Assembly (NCBI RefSeq): GCF_016405145.1
Contig: NZ_JAEKIA010000005.1
Coordinates: forward strand, 1-64,000
Source: Schaalia cardiffensis
GTDB lineage: Bacteria; Actinomycetota; Actinomycetes; Actinomycetales; Actinomycetaceae
Length of the DNA stretch: 64,000 bases
Direction: 5' to 3'
The position numbers and the translations under genes were made by a program. Positions 25,732-35,778 of this stretch are shown here, piece after piece (the stretch's first letter is position 1; each line of letters opens with the position of its first letter). The notes beneath the pieces were generated by a model. The model was not told the DNA's origin, did no database searches, and worked only from the letters and a program-made list of their open reading frames with translations.

Positions 25732-26499
25732 TCAGTCTTCATTGACGTAGAGATCATACTTCTTGATGTATTGGACGACGCCGTCGGGCACCAGATACCA
25801 CACAGGCTTGCCCGCTTCGACGCGCGAACGGCAATCGGAAGACGAGATCGCCATCGCAGGCACCTCCACCAGCGAAACCGAATTGCGCGGCAGCCCCGAT
25901 GCGTCCAGCACATGCCCTGGCCTCGTGACCCCGATGAAGTGAGCCATGTCGAAGAGCTTGTCCGCGTCCTTCCATTGCACGATCTGCGCGAGAGCATCGG
26001 CGCCGGTGATGAAGTAGAAGTCCGTGTCCTCGGGATATTCGGCTTTGAGATCACTGAGGGTGTCGATCGTGTAGGTCGTCCCGCCCCGGTCGATGTCCAC
26101 GCGCGAGACCGTGAACTTCGGGTTCGAGGCCGTAGCAATGACCGTCATGAGGTAACGGTGCTCAGCAGAGGTCACTTTCCGTCCGGCCTTGAAGGGTTGC
26201 ATCGCGGTCGGCACGAAGATCACCTGGTCCAGGTGGAAGAACTCCATCACTTCTGAAGCCGCGACAAGGTGCCCATGGTGGATCGGATCGAAAGTGCCAC
26301 CCATGATGCCGATCGAGCGACGAGGGCGAGCCCGGGTGCACTCTTTCGGAGTCGAGCTCGTGACAGCGCACTCGTGGCGGGCTCCCTGGCCTTCGGCAAG
26401 AGACGCGGATGAGGCCCGCGAGCAGGGCGCGTCCTCGGAGCCTTGAACGCCCAAGGGAAGAGGCTCCGATTGAGACTCTGGAGCGTTGCGCGCACTCAC
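25732..26499 (-). CDS. nadD: Nicotinate-nucleotide adenylyltransferase
   Basis: It joins nicotinate mononucleotide and ATP to make deamido-NAD. The catalytic core begins at [16 protein letters not shown], and the ATP-binding SSSDCRSR lies near the end. If translation starts at GTG 26499, which overlaps the proA stop as GTGA, there is an unusual N-terminal extension of about 62 hydrophilic residues. Apart from a possible TTG (near 26451) I see no later start before the core, so some extension seems unavoidable. Coupled with proA upstream and close to rsfS. Confidence 0.88.
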   Translation of the reverse strand: MSARNAPESQSEPLPLGVQGSEDAPCSRASSASLAEGQGARHECAVTSSTPKECTRARPRRSIGIMGGTFDPIHHGHLVAASEVMEFFHLDQVIFVPTAMQPFKAGRKVTSAEHRYLMTVIATASNPKFTVSRVDIDRGGTTYTIDTLSDLKAEYPEDTDFYFITGADALAQIVQWKDADKLFDMAHFIGVTRPGHVLDASGLPRNSVSLVEVPAMAISSSDCRSRVEAGKPVWYLVPDGVVQYIKKYDLYVNED

Positions 26500-27776
26500 G
26501 GGCGGATTGTCCCTTCTCCTTCGATGATCCACGTCGAGGTCGTGAGTTCACTGAGCCCCATTGGGCCGCGAGCATGAAGCTTCTGAGTTGAAATCCCGAT
26601 CTCAGCGCCGAGCCCCACCTGCCCCCCATCCGTGAAGCGAGTGGAGGCGTTAATCGCGATCGCGGCCGAATCCAGTTCCGTGCGGAAACGATTCGCCGAG
26701 GTGAGGGAGCGCGTGCAAATCGCCTCAGTGTGCCCGCTCGAATACCTGCGGATGTGTTCGAGCGCTTCGTCGATGGAGTCAACGACCCTCACTGCGAGGT
26801 CCATTGACAAAAACTCCCTCGCCCAATCGTCCTCGACTACCGGCTTGAGGTATTTCGCCGGGATCGCGTCCGAAGCGCTCGCGATACTCATGGCGCGCTC
26901 ATCCAGGTGGAGAGTCACTCCCGCAGCGGCGAGTTGTCTCAGCGCGCTCGAGCAGAAGGCCTCGGCCTCGTCAATGTGGACGAGGAGGGTTTCGGCGGCG
27001 TTGCACACTCCGACGCGCTGGGTTTTCGCGTTCATGATGATCTTCTCAGCGGCTTCAAGATCAGCACCCGAGTCAACGTACACGTGGCAATTCCCGGTAC
27101 CCGTCTCAATGACGGGGACGATGGAGTTCTCGACGACCGCGCGGATGAGGCCTGCGCCTCCTCGGGGAATGAGGACATCAATGCCGCCACGCGCCTTCAT
27201 CATGGCTGTTGCTCCCGCGCGGCCAAAAGAGTCGACGCTTTGGACGAGGTCGGCGGGAAGTCCGAGGGAGACGAGTGCCTCGCGCATGACGCCAATGATT
27301 GCCTTATTCGATTCTTGTGCTGCACTTCCACCGCGCAGGATCACGGCATTGCCAGCTTTCAGGGCGAGCACGGCGGCGTCGATCGTGACGTTCGGGCGGG
27401 CCTCGTAGATCATGCCGATGACTCCCATCGGCACGCGAAGTTGGGTGATGCGCAGCCCCAATTCGTTGCGTGTGCCGCGGATGACTTCCCCGACGGGGTC
27501 CGGCAGGGCTTCGACCTCACGGACTGAATTCGCGATCGCTTCGATGCGCTCGGGGGTGAGGGCGAGCCTGTCAAGGAGGCCTCCGCTCATCTGATTGTCA
27601 CGGCCGCGCGCCAGGTCAGACTCGTTCGCGCGAAGAATCTCCTCTGAGCGTTCGACGATCGCTGTCGCAATCGCTTCGAGCGCCTGGTTCTTCAAACCGG
27701 TCGTCGCATTCGCGAGTACCCGTGAAGCGGCTCGGGCAGCGTCGGTGAGGCCGGAAATATCGGGAAGCTGGTCCAT
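26496..27776 (-). CDS. proA: Gamma-glutamyl phosphate reductase
   Basis: A 426-residue NADPH-dependent enzyme, second step of proline synthesis. Family blocks include [16 protein letters not shown], the catalytic Cys in [12 protein letters not shown], and [20 protein letters not shown] 27776 begins the family match ([10 protein letters not shown]); the longer open frame is repeat sequence. proB lies about 400 bp upstream, separated by a repeat array rather than forming one unit. It is coupled to nadD. Confidence 0.94.
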   Translation of the reverse strand: MDQLPDISGLTDAARAASRVLANATTGLKNQALEAIATAIVERSEEILRANESDLARGRDNQMSGGLLDRLALTPERIEAIANSVREVEALPDPVGEVIRGTRNELGLRITQLRVPMGVIGMIYEARPNVTIDAAVLALKAGNAVILRGGSAAQESNKAIIGVMREALVSLGLPADLVQSVDSFGRAGATAMMKARGGIDVLIPRGGAGLIRAVVENSIVPVIETGTGNCHVYVDSGADLEAAEKIIMNAKTQRVGVCNAAETLLVHIDEAEAFCSSALRQLAAAGVTLHLDERAMSIASASDAIPAKYLKPVVEDDWAREFLSMDLAVRVVDSIDEALEHIRRYSSGHTEAICTRSLTSANRFRTELDSAAIAINASTRFTDGGQVGLGAEIGISTQKLHARGPMGLSELTTSTWIIEGEGTIRP

Positions 27777-28182
27777 TGACCCATCATCGCACAGCCCAAT
27801 AAAAGGAGGGGAAAGCGCCAAGAGGAGGGGATGACGACAAAAGGAGGGGATATAACCCCTCCAGACTTCGTCAACCCCTCCACTCGCGCTTGGAGGACAT
27901 CGAGGTTCGAACGGTGTTGCCCGGCTGTTGGATAACCCCTCCACTCGCGCTTGGAGGACGCGCGGCCACGAACTCGCTGAGCACAAGGAGTAGGTCCAAC
28001 GAACTCACGTTCAAGGCAGTGACCAGCCCAGGAAACCACACTCCAGGAGGCCCACGCTCAGAGAAGCTTGAAACCTAGGACACTGTAGTCCCAGGGAATC
28101 CCAGGACTGGGGACGCTGTAGTCCCCGGGAAGCCCACTACCAGAGAAGTCCAAGCCCAGGGATTCTCAAGCCCCCGTCCCTT
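27777..28182. repeat. proA-proB gap with two kinds of direct repeat
   Basis: A perfect 26-bp repeat (AACCCCTCCACTCGCGCTTG plus GAGGAC) is at 27873-27898 and 27934-27959, 61 bp apart; a weaker copy follows at about 27994 (ACTCACGTT at 28003). GGAGGGGA words recur at 27805-27850. GACACTGTAGTCCC and GACGCTGTAGTCCC start at 28079 and 28112, 33 bp apart. No gene is seen; the proA promoter must lie here. Confidence 0.7.
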
Positions 28183-29298
28183 TTAGAGCAGCGGCGCCAA
28201 ATCATCACGATGCACAACGGGCTTCGGATGCGCCCATCCGGCCAAGCGCAGATCCGCAGCGGACTGGCCCGCCATCTGCGCAATCGTATCGGAATCATAG
28301 GAGACGATGCCGCGCCCCAGCAGCCCGGTCGGTCCCGCAATGTCGACAACTTCTCCAGAATCAAAATGCCCGATAACGCTCGTCACCCCAGCGGCAAGCA
28401 AAGACTTCTTCCCGCGGGTAATGGCGCGCGAAGCCCCTTCATCGACAATCACCTCACCTCGGGCCGGAGCAGCGTGCGCGATCCACAAGCGCCGCGACGC
28501 AGGACGAACCGAGGAGGGCTCGAACCACGTACCCATGTCCTCACCGCTGAGAACTTCACCAAGATGATCAGCACTGGCAAGGACCACGCCAATGCCGGAG
28601 GATGCGGCCATTGTCGCCGCCTGCACCTTCGTCACCATGCCCCCCGAGCCGATCTTCGAGGCGGCCCCTGTGACGAGAACCGAGTGCAGCTGGTCAGTGG
28701 AGGTCACTTCGCGGATCAGCTCAGAGCCCGGGTGGCTCGGCGGCGCGGTGTAGAGCCCATCAACATCCGTCAAAAGCACGAGGGCGTCAGCTGCGACCAT
28801 CTGCGCCATATATGAGGCAAGGCGGTCATTGTCTCCGAAACGGACCTCACGAGTGGTGACCGCATCATTCTCATTGATGATGGGGACGACGCCGAGACCG
28901 AGGAGACGATCAAGGCTCGCCCGAACATTCGTGTAATGCTGTCGCAGCATGACATCCTCGGTCGTGAGAAGCAGCTGTGCCACATCGAGGTGATGAGCCT
29001 GGAAGGCGGCCTGCCAACGGGCGACGAGGAGTCCTTGCCCCATTGCGGCTGCAGCCTGCACAGAAGCAAGATCCCACGGGCGCGAGGAAAACCCGAGGGG
29101 ATCGAGCCCAGCAGCGACCGCACCGGAGGAGACGATGAGGATTTCTTTGCCGGGAGAACGCCAGCGTGCGACGAGGCGGGCAACCGAGTCGATCCGGTTG
29201 AGGTCGAGGCCCCCATCCTCGCGGGTCAGAGAGGACGAGCCGATCTTCACGACGATGCGCCCGGCCTCGTTCAGGCGTCCTCGCAGTGAGCCGATCAT
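28183..29298 (-). CDS. proB: Glutamate 5-kinase
   Basis: A 371-residue enzyme, first step of proline synthesis. The amino-acid kinase domain has [28 protein letters not shown] and a TDVDGLY/GGMVTK site; a C-terminal PUA domain follows ([23 protein letters not shown]). ATG 29298 overlaps the obg stop as ATGA, so proB is coupled to obg. Confidence 0.95.
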   Translation of the reverse strand: MIGSLRGRLNEAGRIVVKIGSSSLTREDGGLDLNRIDSVARLVARWRSPGKEILIVSSGAVAAGLDPLGFSSRPWDLASVQAAAAMGQGLLVARWQAAFQAHHLDVAQLLLTTEDVMLRQHYTNVRASLDRLLGLGVVPIINENDAVTTREVRFGDNDRLASYMAQMVAADALVLLTDVDGLYTAPPSHPGSELIREVTSTDQLHSVLVTGAASKIGSGGMVTKVQAATMAASSGIGVVLASADHLGEVLSGEDMGTWFEPSSVRPASRRLWIAHAAPARGEVIVDEGASRAITRGKKSLLAAGVTSVIGHFDSGEVVDIAGPTGLLGRGIVSYDSDTIAQMAGQSAADLRLAGWAHPKPVVHRDDLAPLL

Positions 29299-30827
29299 TT
29301 CGAGCCCTTCTCAACGTCGGGATCGGTCCAGATGCCCTGTTGGCGTTCGGTCCACAGCTCTTCACGGGCCGCACTCTTCGCATCCATCACCTGGTGGTAG
29401 ACCTCGCGCTTCTGCTTGCGGGTCGGACGAGAGCTCTGCTCAATGCGCAGGTCGGTGCCGCGTTGTCCAAGAAGCTCGGGCCCGGTTGTGAGAGTCGGCT
29501 CCCAGTCGAAGACGATCCCGGAGTCGAGATCACCGATGACGACCGTATCGCCAGCGAAAGCACCGGCCTTCATCAAAGCGTCCTCCACCCCGGCTGCCGC
29601 CAAGCGATCGGCGAGGTAGCCGACGGCCTCGTCGTTCATGAAGTCGGTTTGGCGAACCCAACGCTCGGGCTTGTCACCGCGAATTTGGTAGACCTCCTCG
29701 CCATCCTTATGGGTCAGGCGTACCGTAATCGCCTCCCGAGAACCGACGGCCTTCGGGCGGATCACGGAGCGCGCCGCTTCCAATTCGGGAAGAGACGCTC
29801 GGTGTTCGAGGACGAGGCGAGCCAAAGTGAAGGAGAGCTCCTTGAGGCCCTCATGCGTCACGGCGGAAACCTCATGAATCGGCCAGCCGAACTGTTCAAG
29901 ATCGGGACGCATGATCTCGGCGAGGTCGCGCCCATCGGGAACATCGACTTTGTTGAGGACGATGACGCGGGGCCGCTCCATCAGGGGCACATAGCCTTCG
30001 AGCTGACCGAGGTCGCCCTGATAGGCTCCGAGCTCCGCTTCGATTGTTTGCAGGTCGGCGAGAGGTTCACGGTCCGATTCGTAGGCTGCGGTGTCGAGGA
30101 CGTGGACAATGACACCACAACGCTCAATATGGCGCAGGAAGTCGAGGCCGAGTCCTTTGCCTTGTGACGCTCCGGGGATGAGGCCGGGGACGTCGGCGAT
30201 CGTGTAGCGGGTGTCCCCCGCCTGAACGACCCCGAGGTTCGGGATGAGGGTCGTGAAGGGGTAATCCGCGATCTTCGGGCGCGCTGCTGACATGGCCGCG
30301 ATGAGAGAGGATTTGCCCGCCGAGGGGAAACCCACAAGGGCGACATCGGCAACGGATTTGAGTTCGAGGACGACATCGCGCTCCTCACCAGGTTCACCAA
30401 GGAGAGCAAAACCCGGTGCCTTTCGAGCCTTCGATGCGAGTGCCGCATTACCAAGCCCGCCTCTGCCGCCTTCGGCAACGACGTAGCGCGATCCTGCGCC
30501 GGTCAGATCTGCGAGCAGTTCGCCCTTCTTGGATTTCACAACCGTCCCATCGGGAACCGGAAGGATAATGTCTTGACCGTTCTTGCCCTGGCGGAAGTCC
30601 CCCATTCCGCCTGTACCCGATTGGGCGCGCTGGTGAGGTGAGCGGTGATAGCTGAGCAGAGTCGTCACTTGAGGGTCGACTTCGAGGATGACGGAGCCGC
30701 CGTTACCGCCGTCGCCGCCGTCGGGTCCGGCGAGGGGCTTGAACTTTTCTCGTTTAATGGAGGCGACGCCGTTGCCGCCGTCGCCGCCTGCGGCATGGAT
30801 GGTCACTCGGTCAATGAAATCCGCCAT
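29295..30827 (-). CDS. obgE: GTPase Obg (CgtA)
   Basis: A 510-residue ribosome-associated GTPase. The N-terminal glycine-rich Obg fold ([26 protein letters not shown]) is followed by a G domain with [22 protein letters not shown] and SAVTHEG, then an OCT domain and a lysine/arginine-rich tail. This three-domain form is typical of Actinobacteria. GAGG precedes the ATG. A terminator separates it from rpmA upstream, so it has its own promoter; TACGAT on the minus strand near 30890 is a weak candidate -10. Confidence 0.95.
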   Translation of the reverse strand: MADFIDRVTIHAAGGDGGNGVASIKREKFKPLAGPDGGDGGNGGSVILEVDPQVTTLLSYHRSPHQRAQSGTGGMGDFRQGKNGQDIILPVPDGTVVKSKKGELLADLTGAGSRYVVAEGGRGGLGNAALASKARKAPGFALLGEPGEERDVVLELKSVADVALVGFPSAGKSSLIAAMSAARPKIADYPFTTLIPNLGVVQAGDTRYTIADVPGLIPGASQGKGLGLDFLRHIERCGVIVHVLDTAAYESDREPLADLQTIEAELGAYQGDLGQLEGYVPLMERPRVIVLNKVDVPDGRDLAEIMRPDLEQFGWPIHEVSAVTHEGLKELSFTLARLVLEHRASLPELEAARSVIRPKAVGSREAITVRLTHKDGEEVYQIRGDKPERWVRQTDFMNDEAVGYLADRLAAAGVEDALMKAGAFAGDTVVIGDLDSGIVFDWEPTLTTGPELLGQRGTDLRIEQSSRPTRKQKREVYHQVMDAKSAAREELWTERQQGIWTDPDVEKGSK

Positions 30828-30941
30828 GTCATGTCCTCAAGTTGTTTGAAGGGCCCCGTGTCCTTCGAGGAGCCCGGTGAATCGTAGAAGATTCGCCCAC
30901 CTGTACTCAGCCTGTCACGGCAAGCAGGAGAGGGGGATGTG

Positions 30942-30971
30942 AAAAGGGCGCCCGGCAAGCGCCGGACGCCC
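30942..30971 (-). terminator. Intrinsic terminator after rpmA
   Basis: On the minus strand an 11-bp stem (30971-30961 with 30956-30946, one wobble) encloses a 4-nt loop and is followed by TTTT at 30945-30942. It ends rplU-rpmA before obg. Confidence 0.8.
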
Positions 30972-30987
30972 CTCCACAAGGCTGATC

Positions 30988-31248
30988 TCAGGCAGAGACC
31001 GACTCAACGACGTTGACGACCTTACGGTCGCGCTTCACGCCGAACTCGACCGCACCCGCACGGAGCGCGAAGAGAGTGTCATCCTTGCCGCGGCCGACGC
31101 CGTCGCCCGGGTGGAAGTGGGTACCACGCTGGCGAACGATGATCTCACCGGCGTTGACGAACTGGCCGCCGTAGCGCTTCACGCCGAGGCGCTGAGCGTT
31201 CGAGTCACGGCCGTTACGGGAGGAGCCAAGGCCCTTCTTATGTGCCAT
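30988..31248 (-). CDS. rpmA: 50S ribosomal protein L27
   Basis: 86 residues, typical L27: [16 protein letters not shown] with the N-terminal tail that reaches the peptidyl transferase centre, then [20 protein letters not shown]. No cleavable extension before AHKKG, unlike Firmicutes. It lies 33 bp after rplU and is followed by a terminator. Confidence 0.97.
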   Translation of the reverse strand: MAHKKGLGSSRNGRDSNAQRLGVKRYGGQFVNAGEIIVRQRGTHFHPGDGVGRGKDDTLFALRAGAVEFGVKRDRKVVNVVESVSA

Positions 31249-31281
31249 CAGAAACTTCTTTCTGCTCGAATCGGTCTGCGG

Positions 31282-31590
31282 TCAGGCGATCTCAGTGATC
31301 TTGACGACCGACATCTTCTGACGGTGTCCCTGGCGCTTGCGGTAGCCCGACTTGTTCTTGTACTTGATGATGGAGATCTTCGGACCCTTAGCGGAATCCA
31401 CGACCTCTGCCTTGACGGTGACCTTGCCCAGCTTGGCAGCGTCGACGGTGATGGCATCGCCATCAACCAGCATCAGCGGCTGAAGCTCGATGCTGGAGCC
31501 GATTTCCTCGGCAAGCTTGTCGACGACGACGACGTCACCGACGGACACCTTTTCCTGCCGGCCGCCAGCCTTGACGATCGCGTAGACCAC
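31282..31590 (-). CDS. rplU: 50S ribosomal protein L21
   Basis: 102 residues from GTG 31590 (VVYAIVKAGGRQEKVSVGD), the usual L21 start. An ATG at 31602 would add MSSN and has GAGAAGAG close upstream, so it is a possible alternative. The C-terminus has the RNA-binding KNKSGYRKRQGHRQ block. First of rplU-rpmA, with a clear promoter at 31693-31722. Confidence 0.93.
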   Translation of the reverse strand: MVYAIVKAGGRQEKVSVGDVVVVDKLAEEIGSSIELQPLMLVDGDAITVDAAKLGKVTVKAEVVDSAKGPKISIIKYKNKSGYRKRQGHRQKMSVVKITEIA

Positions 31591-31692
31591 GTTGGAGCTC
31601 ATCTCTTCTCGATTCGGAACGGGGACTGTCTCACTTCTCAGCTCAGTGCCTAGAAACAGTCATCCCGCTGGCGCTCGTTGCGCCGACGATCA

Positions 31693-31722
31693 AATTTAGC
31701 TGAATACCGCCGCGAGGGGCAA
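31693..31722 (-). promoter_or_regulatory. rplU-rpmA promoter
   Basis: On the minus strand TTGCCC (31722-31717), 18 bp, TAAATT (31698-31693). It gives a leader of about 90 nt. The AT-rich -10 stands out from its surroundings. Confidence 0.6.
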
Positions 31723-31729
31723 CTTACAG

Positions 31730-32425
31730 GGGTTCTCTCAACCCCATTTTTGCTGTGCGATTCCACACCTCGAACTTTCGAAGACTCGCCGCATCGTGGG
31801 CTTGCATCTGCCGAATAGTGCCGGAGCTGCACCCGGAGCTATTCTCTGTTCCTCTTCAACCTCCTCGCAGTGCGGCATGCGCCCGCCAGGAGGGTCGGAG
31901 CGCCCCTCATGTGACGCACTGCAACACATGGCGGTCCAGCATCGATCCCCAGGCACCCAGCTTTTCAACGCCAGCATTTTCGAGGATGCATTGGGGATCC
32001 GAGAAGCGCCTGATTGAGTTCCTCCCACGACTCGGCTCCTCGATCGCACAAAAGAAGCGTCGCCCCTGGGCTCCGCATGAGCCCCTTCGACGCGCACAGA
32101 CATTAGAAACTGCGTGATACCTGGCGCACTGGACACCCGCCAACTCTTGCCCGCGCACAGGACTCAGCTCTCTTCGGGCAACTGGACTGTGCGTGACACT
32201 GAGTCCCCTTCCCCGTGTACTGGCATCAGAAGCTCACCTCACAATCGGCGCGTCCTTTGGCTGGGCTTCTTGCCTGCGCCCAGACATCAGCGATGCATCC
32301 AAGCGAACATTCAACAAGCTGGCGATCCCCTTTCTTCACACTGAGATCAGAACCCGGGCTGTCCATTGTCCGCACGCGAATCGCCGCTCCCGATCACGAG
32401 AACGGCAATTCATGCCCTGAGGAGT
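31730..32425. other. 700-bp intergenic region, no supported gene
   Basis: It lies between the rplU promoter and the rne stop codon. Minus-strand frames at 31738-32158 read plausible but unrecognised peptide fragments that alternate between frames, which could be a remnant of a lost gene. I find no motif, ribosome-binding site or repeat that supports any one of them. Confidence 0.4.
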
Positions 32426-35176
32426 TCACCCGGCATCGATGACGCCAGTCGAGGCGACGCGCCGACGACGCTTCGACGTGGTTTCCTTCTTCATCTCTGG
32501 CGCGTCCTTCGCCTCGGGAAGAGCAATCAAGTCAGTCGACATGAGAGCTGTCGGAGTGGAAGGAGTCTCTTGGCGCTTCGGCAGTTCAATGCTCAAGGCG
32601 GGGGTGAGAGCTGCCGGTTCTACCGATTCTGAGGAGACCTGGCGACGGCGACGCCGTTTCACAGTCTCCTCTTGCGGCACAGTCTGGGAGGAAACCTCAC
32701 TCGCAAAAGACTTCTCGCCCGGTTTCGTCGCCTTCCGCCTCTGAGCGGGAGGGCGAGTCTCCTGCGCGGCCTCACCCGCTTCTTGAGACTCCATTGACAT
32801 GGGTTCAGCCTCGCGGCGATTCGGCGTGGGTTCGAGGGCGGGGATCATCGGCTCTTCAGTAAGGGAGAGCACACGACGGCGCCGACGAGGGCGTGGCTGA
32901 CGCTCCCCCGGATGGTCGTTCTCCACCTGCTCTTGCCCAGTCGTCTCCTCCTCAACGGCTACTTCCTGGGTCTTCACCTCAGCCTTCACCACGTCAACCT
33001 CGTGGGGCTCAGCATGCGAGGCCAACTCCGCCAAAGCACCTGAATCGTTCTTGGGCTTCGACTCTTCGTCGCTCGCGGGGATGTCCACTGACTGAGCTGC
33101 GCCCGAGCGACGACGCCTCGCGGGACGCTTGTGGGCGGGAGGCTCTTCAAAGGCTTCAGCCTGCACCTGAGCGCCCTCAAGCTGCAAAGAATCTACGTCA
33201 TTGTGATCCGGAACGCTTTCAGTCTTCTCGACTGAATCTTCGGCCTTGCGGCTCGCCGCAGCGATCGCCGAAAGAGCCCGCTTGGCCTTTTCATGATCGA
33301 CATCGTCATCAACACGACGCGACTCTGGAGCGCTCTTCTTGCGCTTATCCTTCTTCGGAGCGCTGCCCGTACGATCCTGCGCCCCCGTGGTCTCCACCGG
33401 ATGATCGTGGACGATGAAGCCGCGTCCCTCACAGGCTTCGCAGCTGGTGGAGAAGGCTTCAACGAGCCCCTCGCCGACGCGTTTACGCGTCATCTGGACC
33501 AGACCGAGAGAGGTGATCTCCGTGACTTGATGGCGAGTGCGATCGCGCCCCAGGCACTCGACGAGGCGGCGGAGCACGAGGTCACGATTCGACTCGAGGA
33601 CCATGTCGACGAAGTCGACAATGATGATCCCTCCGATGTCACGCAGACGCAGTTGGCGGACGATCTCTTCTGCGGCTTCGAGATTATTCTTCGTCACCGT
33701 CTCTTCGAGAGTGCCCCCGGCGCCGATGAACTTACCGGTGTTGACATCGACAACGGTCATCGCCTCCGTGCGATCAATGATGAGCGTGCCGCCCGAAGGC
33801 AACCAGACTTTACGGTCCATGCCCTTCGCGAGTTGTTCGTCGATCCGATGCGCGTGGAAGACATCATCGTTGCCGACCCACTGCTCGACCCGATCGGAAA
33901 GCTCGGGCGAGAGTTCGTCGACGTAGTCCTTCACTGTGGAATAGGTGTCGGGACCTTGGATGAGGAGCTTCGCGAAATCTTCATTGAAGATGTCGCGAAC
34001 CACACGGACCGCAAGCTCGGGTTCGCCGCGAAGCAGAACCGGCGCGGACTTCGTGTGAGTCTGTTTTGCTTCAATATCAGCCCATTGCTTCGTCAGACGT
34101 GCAACATCATCGCGGATCTGTTCTTCGCTGGCGCCCTCGGCGGCGGTGCGAACGATCACGCCCGCACCCGTGGGAACAACCTGTTTGAGGATCTTCTTCA
34201 AACGGGTGCGCTCACGATCGGGAAGCTTGCGAGAGATTCCCATCATCGAACCGTTGGGGATGAGCACGAGGTAGCGCCCAGCCAAGGTGATCTGGCTGGT
34301 CAGTCGGGCACCCTTGTGCCCAATCGGATCCTTCGTCACTTGGACGAGGACGGCGTCACCGGATTTGAGGGCCGATTCGATGCGTCGTGGTTTACCTTCG
34401 AGGCCCACAGCATCCCAATTCACTTCACCGGCGTACAGGACAGCATTGCGACCACGACCAATATCGACGAAGGCCGCTTCCATCGAAGGCAAGACGTTTT
34501 GCACGCGACCCAGGTAGATGTTGCCGACCATCGACTTCTGGGTGCGACGAGCGACGTAGTGTTCGACAAGGAGGCCATCCTCGAGGATCGCGATCTGGTC
34601 GAGGCCCTCGTGATCGCGGATCACCATCTCACGCTTCACGGATTCGCGACGAGCGAGGAATTCGGACTCAGTAATGCCGTGACGACGACGGCCCTCACGC
34701 CGCCCTTCTTTGCGACGCTGCTTCTTCGCCTCAAGGCGAGTCGAACCCTTCAGAGCTGTCACCTGGTCGTTCGGATCGCTCTCCTCTAAGGCGGAGGGAC
34801 GGGTGCGGCGACGACGCCGACGATGACTCGAGGTCCCTTCTTCTTCGTTCTCCTGTGAAGAATCCTCGGCGCCTTCTTGGGCGGCAAGATCCTCAGAGGA
34901 TTGAGCGCCATCCTCTTCAGGGGTTACCTCTTCTTTCACCTTGCGGGTGCGGCGCTTGCGTTTGGGCGTGTCCGAACTCTCGGATTCCGCCTCCTCCTTC
35001 ACTGTCTCGTCCTTCGCCTTGCGGGTACGACGCTGACGCTTGGGAGCTTCATGTTCTTCTAAGTCTTGCGAGGGAATACTCGGAGGCAGCGGCTCCGCGG
35101 CTTTGAACACGGGTGCGTGGAACAGCAGTGACGCTGCGGGGGTTTCCGGAGTCGAATTCATCGAATCGGTAGTCAA
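32426..35176 (-). CDS. rne: Ribonuclease E/G family protein
   Basis: About 916 residues. A central catalytic part has an S1 domain (GNIYLGRVQNVLPSMEAAFVDIG), the metal-binding Asp residues in VVDVNTGKF and GGIIIVDFVDM, and a zinc-link-like CEACEGRGF. It is flanked by long disordered arms rich in Glu and clustered Arg (QRRTRKAK, KRRTRKVK, RRRRRRTR, PRRRRRVL, KRRRRR), the actinobacterial layout with RNA-binding arms on both sides. Start chosen at TTG 35176 because AATGGAG lies just upstream; ATG 35161 and ATG 35260 are alternatives. Confidence 0.9.
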   Translation of the reverse strand: MTTDSMNSTPETPAASLLFHAPVFKAAEPLPPSIPSQDLEEHEAPKRQRRTRKAKDETVKEEAESESSDTPKRKRRTRKVKEEVTPEEDGAQSSEDLAAQEGAEDSSQENEEEGTSSHRRRRRRTRPSALEESDPNDQVTALKGSTRLEAKKQRRKEGRREGRRRHGITESEFLARRESVKREMVIRDHEGLDQIAILEDGLLVEHYVARRTQKSMVGNIYLGRVQNVLPSMEAAFVDIGRGRNAVLYAGEVNWDAVGLEGKPRRIESALKSGDAVLVQVTKDPIGHKGARLTSQITLAGRYLVLIPNGSMMGISRKLPDRERTRLKKILKQVVPTGAGVIVRTAAEGASEEQIRDDVARLTKQWADIEAKQTHTKSAPVLLRGEPELAVRVVRDIFNEDFAKLLIQGPDTYSTVKDYVDELSPELSDRVEQWVGNDDVFHAHRIDEQLAKGMDRKVWLPSGGTLIIDRTEAMTVVDVNTGKFIGAGGTLEETVTKNNLEAAEEIVRQLRLRDIGGIIIVDFVDMVLESNRDLVLRRLVECLGRDRTRHQVTEITSLGLVQMTRKRVGEGLVEAFSTSCEACEGRGFIVHDHPVETTGAQDRTGSAPKKDKRKKSAPESRRVDDDVDHEKAKRALSAIAAASRKAEDSVEKTESVPDHNDVDSLQLEGAQVQAEAFEEPPAHKRPARRRRSGAAQSVDIPASDEESKPKNDSGALAELASHAEPHEVDVVKAEVKTQEVAVEEETTGQEQVENDHPGERQPRPRRRRRVLSLTEEPMIPALEPTPNRREAEPMSMESQEAGEAAQETRPPAQRRKATKPGEKSFASEVSSQTVPQEETVKRRRRRQVSSESVEPAALTPALSIELPKRQETPSTPTALMSTDLIALPEAKDAPEMKKETTSKRRRRVASTGVIDAG

Positions 35177-35778
35177 CGGTTCTCCATTTGTTGGCACGCG
35201 CCCCGCACCGGGCTGCGCCCTCGTACTCGCCCGCAGGGGGCGGAAAGCCTGACGGTTCATGCGTCGCACGAAGCGCTATGCCGGAGCCTGAGGCACCGTC
35301 GGCACTGCACACGCCGCGAGGGTGCGCTCACGACGTCCGATATCAGAACTCATTGTCGCACAGTCCCATCCCGGCGTCCCACCACCCCCGTCCTGAGCGC
35401 GAAAGACTCCACGTGTTGAGAGTGTGAAAAAGTCCATTGAAAGAGTCCACTTGGGCGCGAAGGGCAGCTTGGGTATGCGGGTAGGACTTGAGCACAAAGA
35501 CAAGCTTCGAAGAAGAGGACGGGCGTACACAACCCACGGTCGCACACACCCCTTGAAATACGCGAGGTCTTTTATTTTCACGGGTTGGAAGAGTGAGAAT
35601 TCCAAGCTTTGCTGGCGAATGCCATGGGTATGTCAGAAAACAGGGCCTAAAGTCCCTCAAGGCTCCGAAGACAGAGGATTTTAGGCTATCGTGGCCGCAA
35701 GCATAAGACGATGGTCCCAAACCAGCGTCAAGCCGTCCCCCTATCCATCGAGCTTTTCTTCAAGGAAGGCGAGCACTC
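35177..35778. promoter_or_regulatory. Divergent region between rne and cydA
   Basis: About 600 bp. It should hold the promoters of rne and of cydABDC. Related words AAAGACTCCAC, AAAAAGTCC and AAAGAGTCCACTT occur near 35402-35450. A TTTTAGGCTATCGT segment near 35680 is a possible -10 for cydA but has no good -35. No Rex- or ArcA-like palindrome was found. Short open frames here lack support. Confidence 0.3.

Noticed and set aside
27895-27925. GAGGTTCGAACGG resembling a tRNA T-loop
   Set aside because: No acceptor, D or anticodon arms can be built around it; it is part of the proA-proB repeat region.
31738-32158. Possible small gene(s) in the rne-rplU gap
   Set aside because: Two minus frames look faintly protein-like but neither has a ribosome-binding site, motif or clean boundary; a decayed gene is possible but unsupported.
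33293-34789. Plus-strand open frame of 498 codons opposite rne
   Set aside because: The RNase E/G catalytic motifs are on the minus strand; the plus frame shows no known domain.
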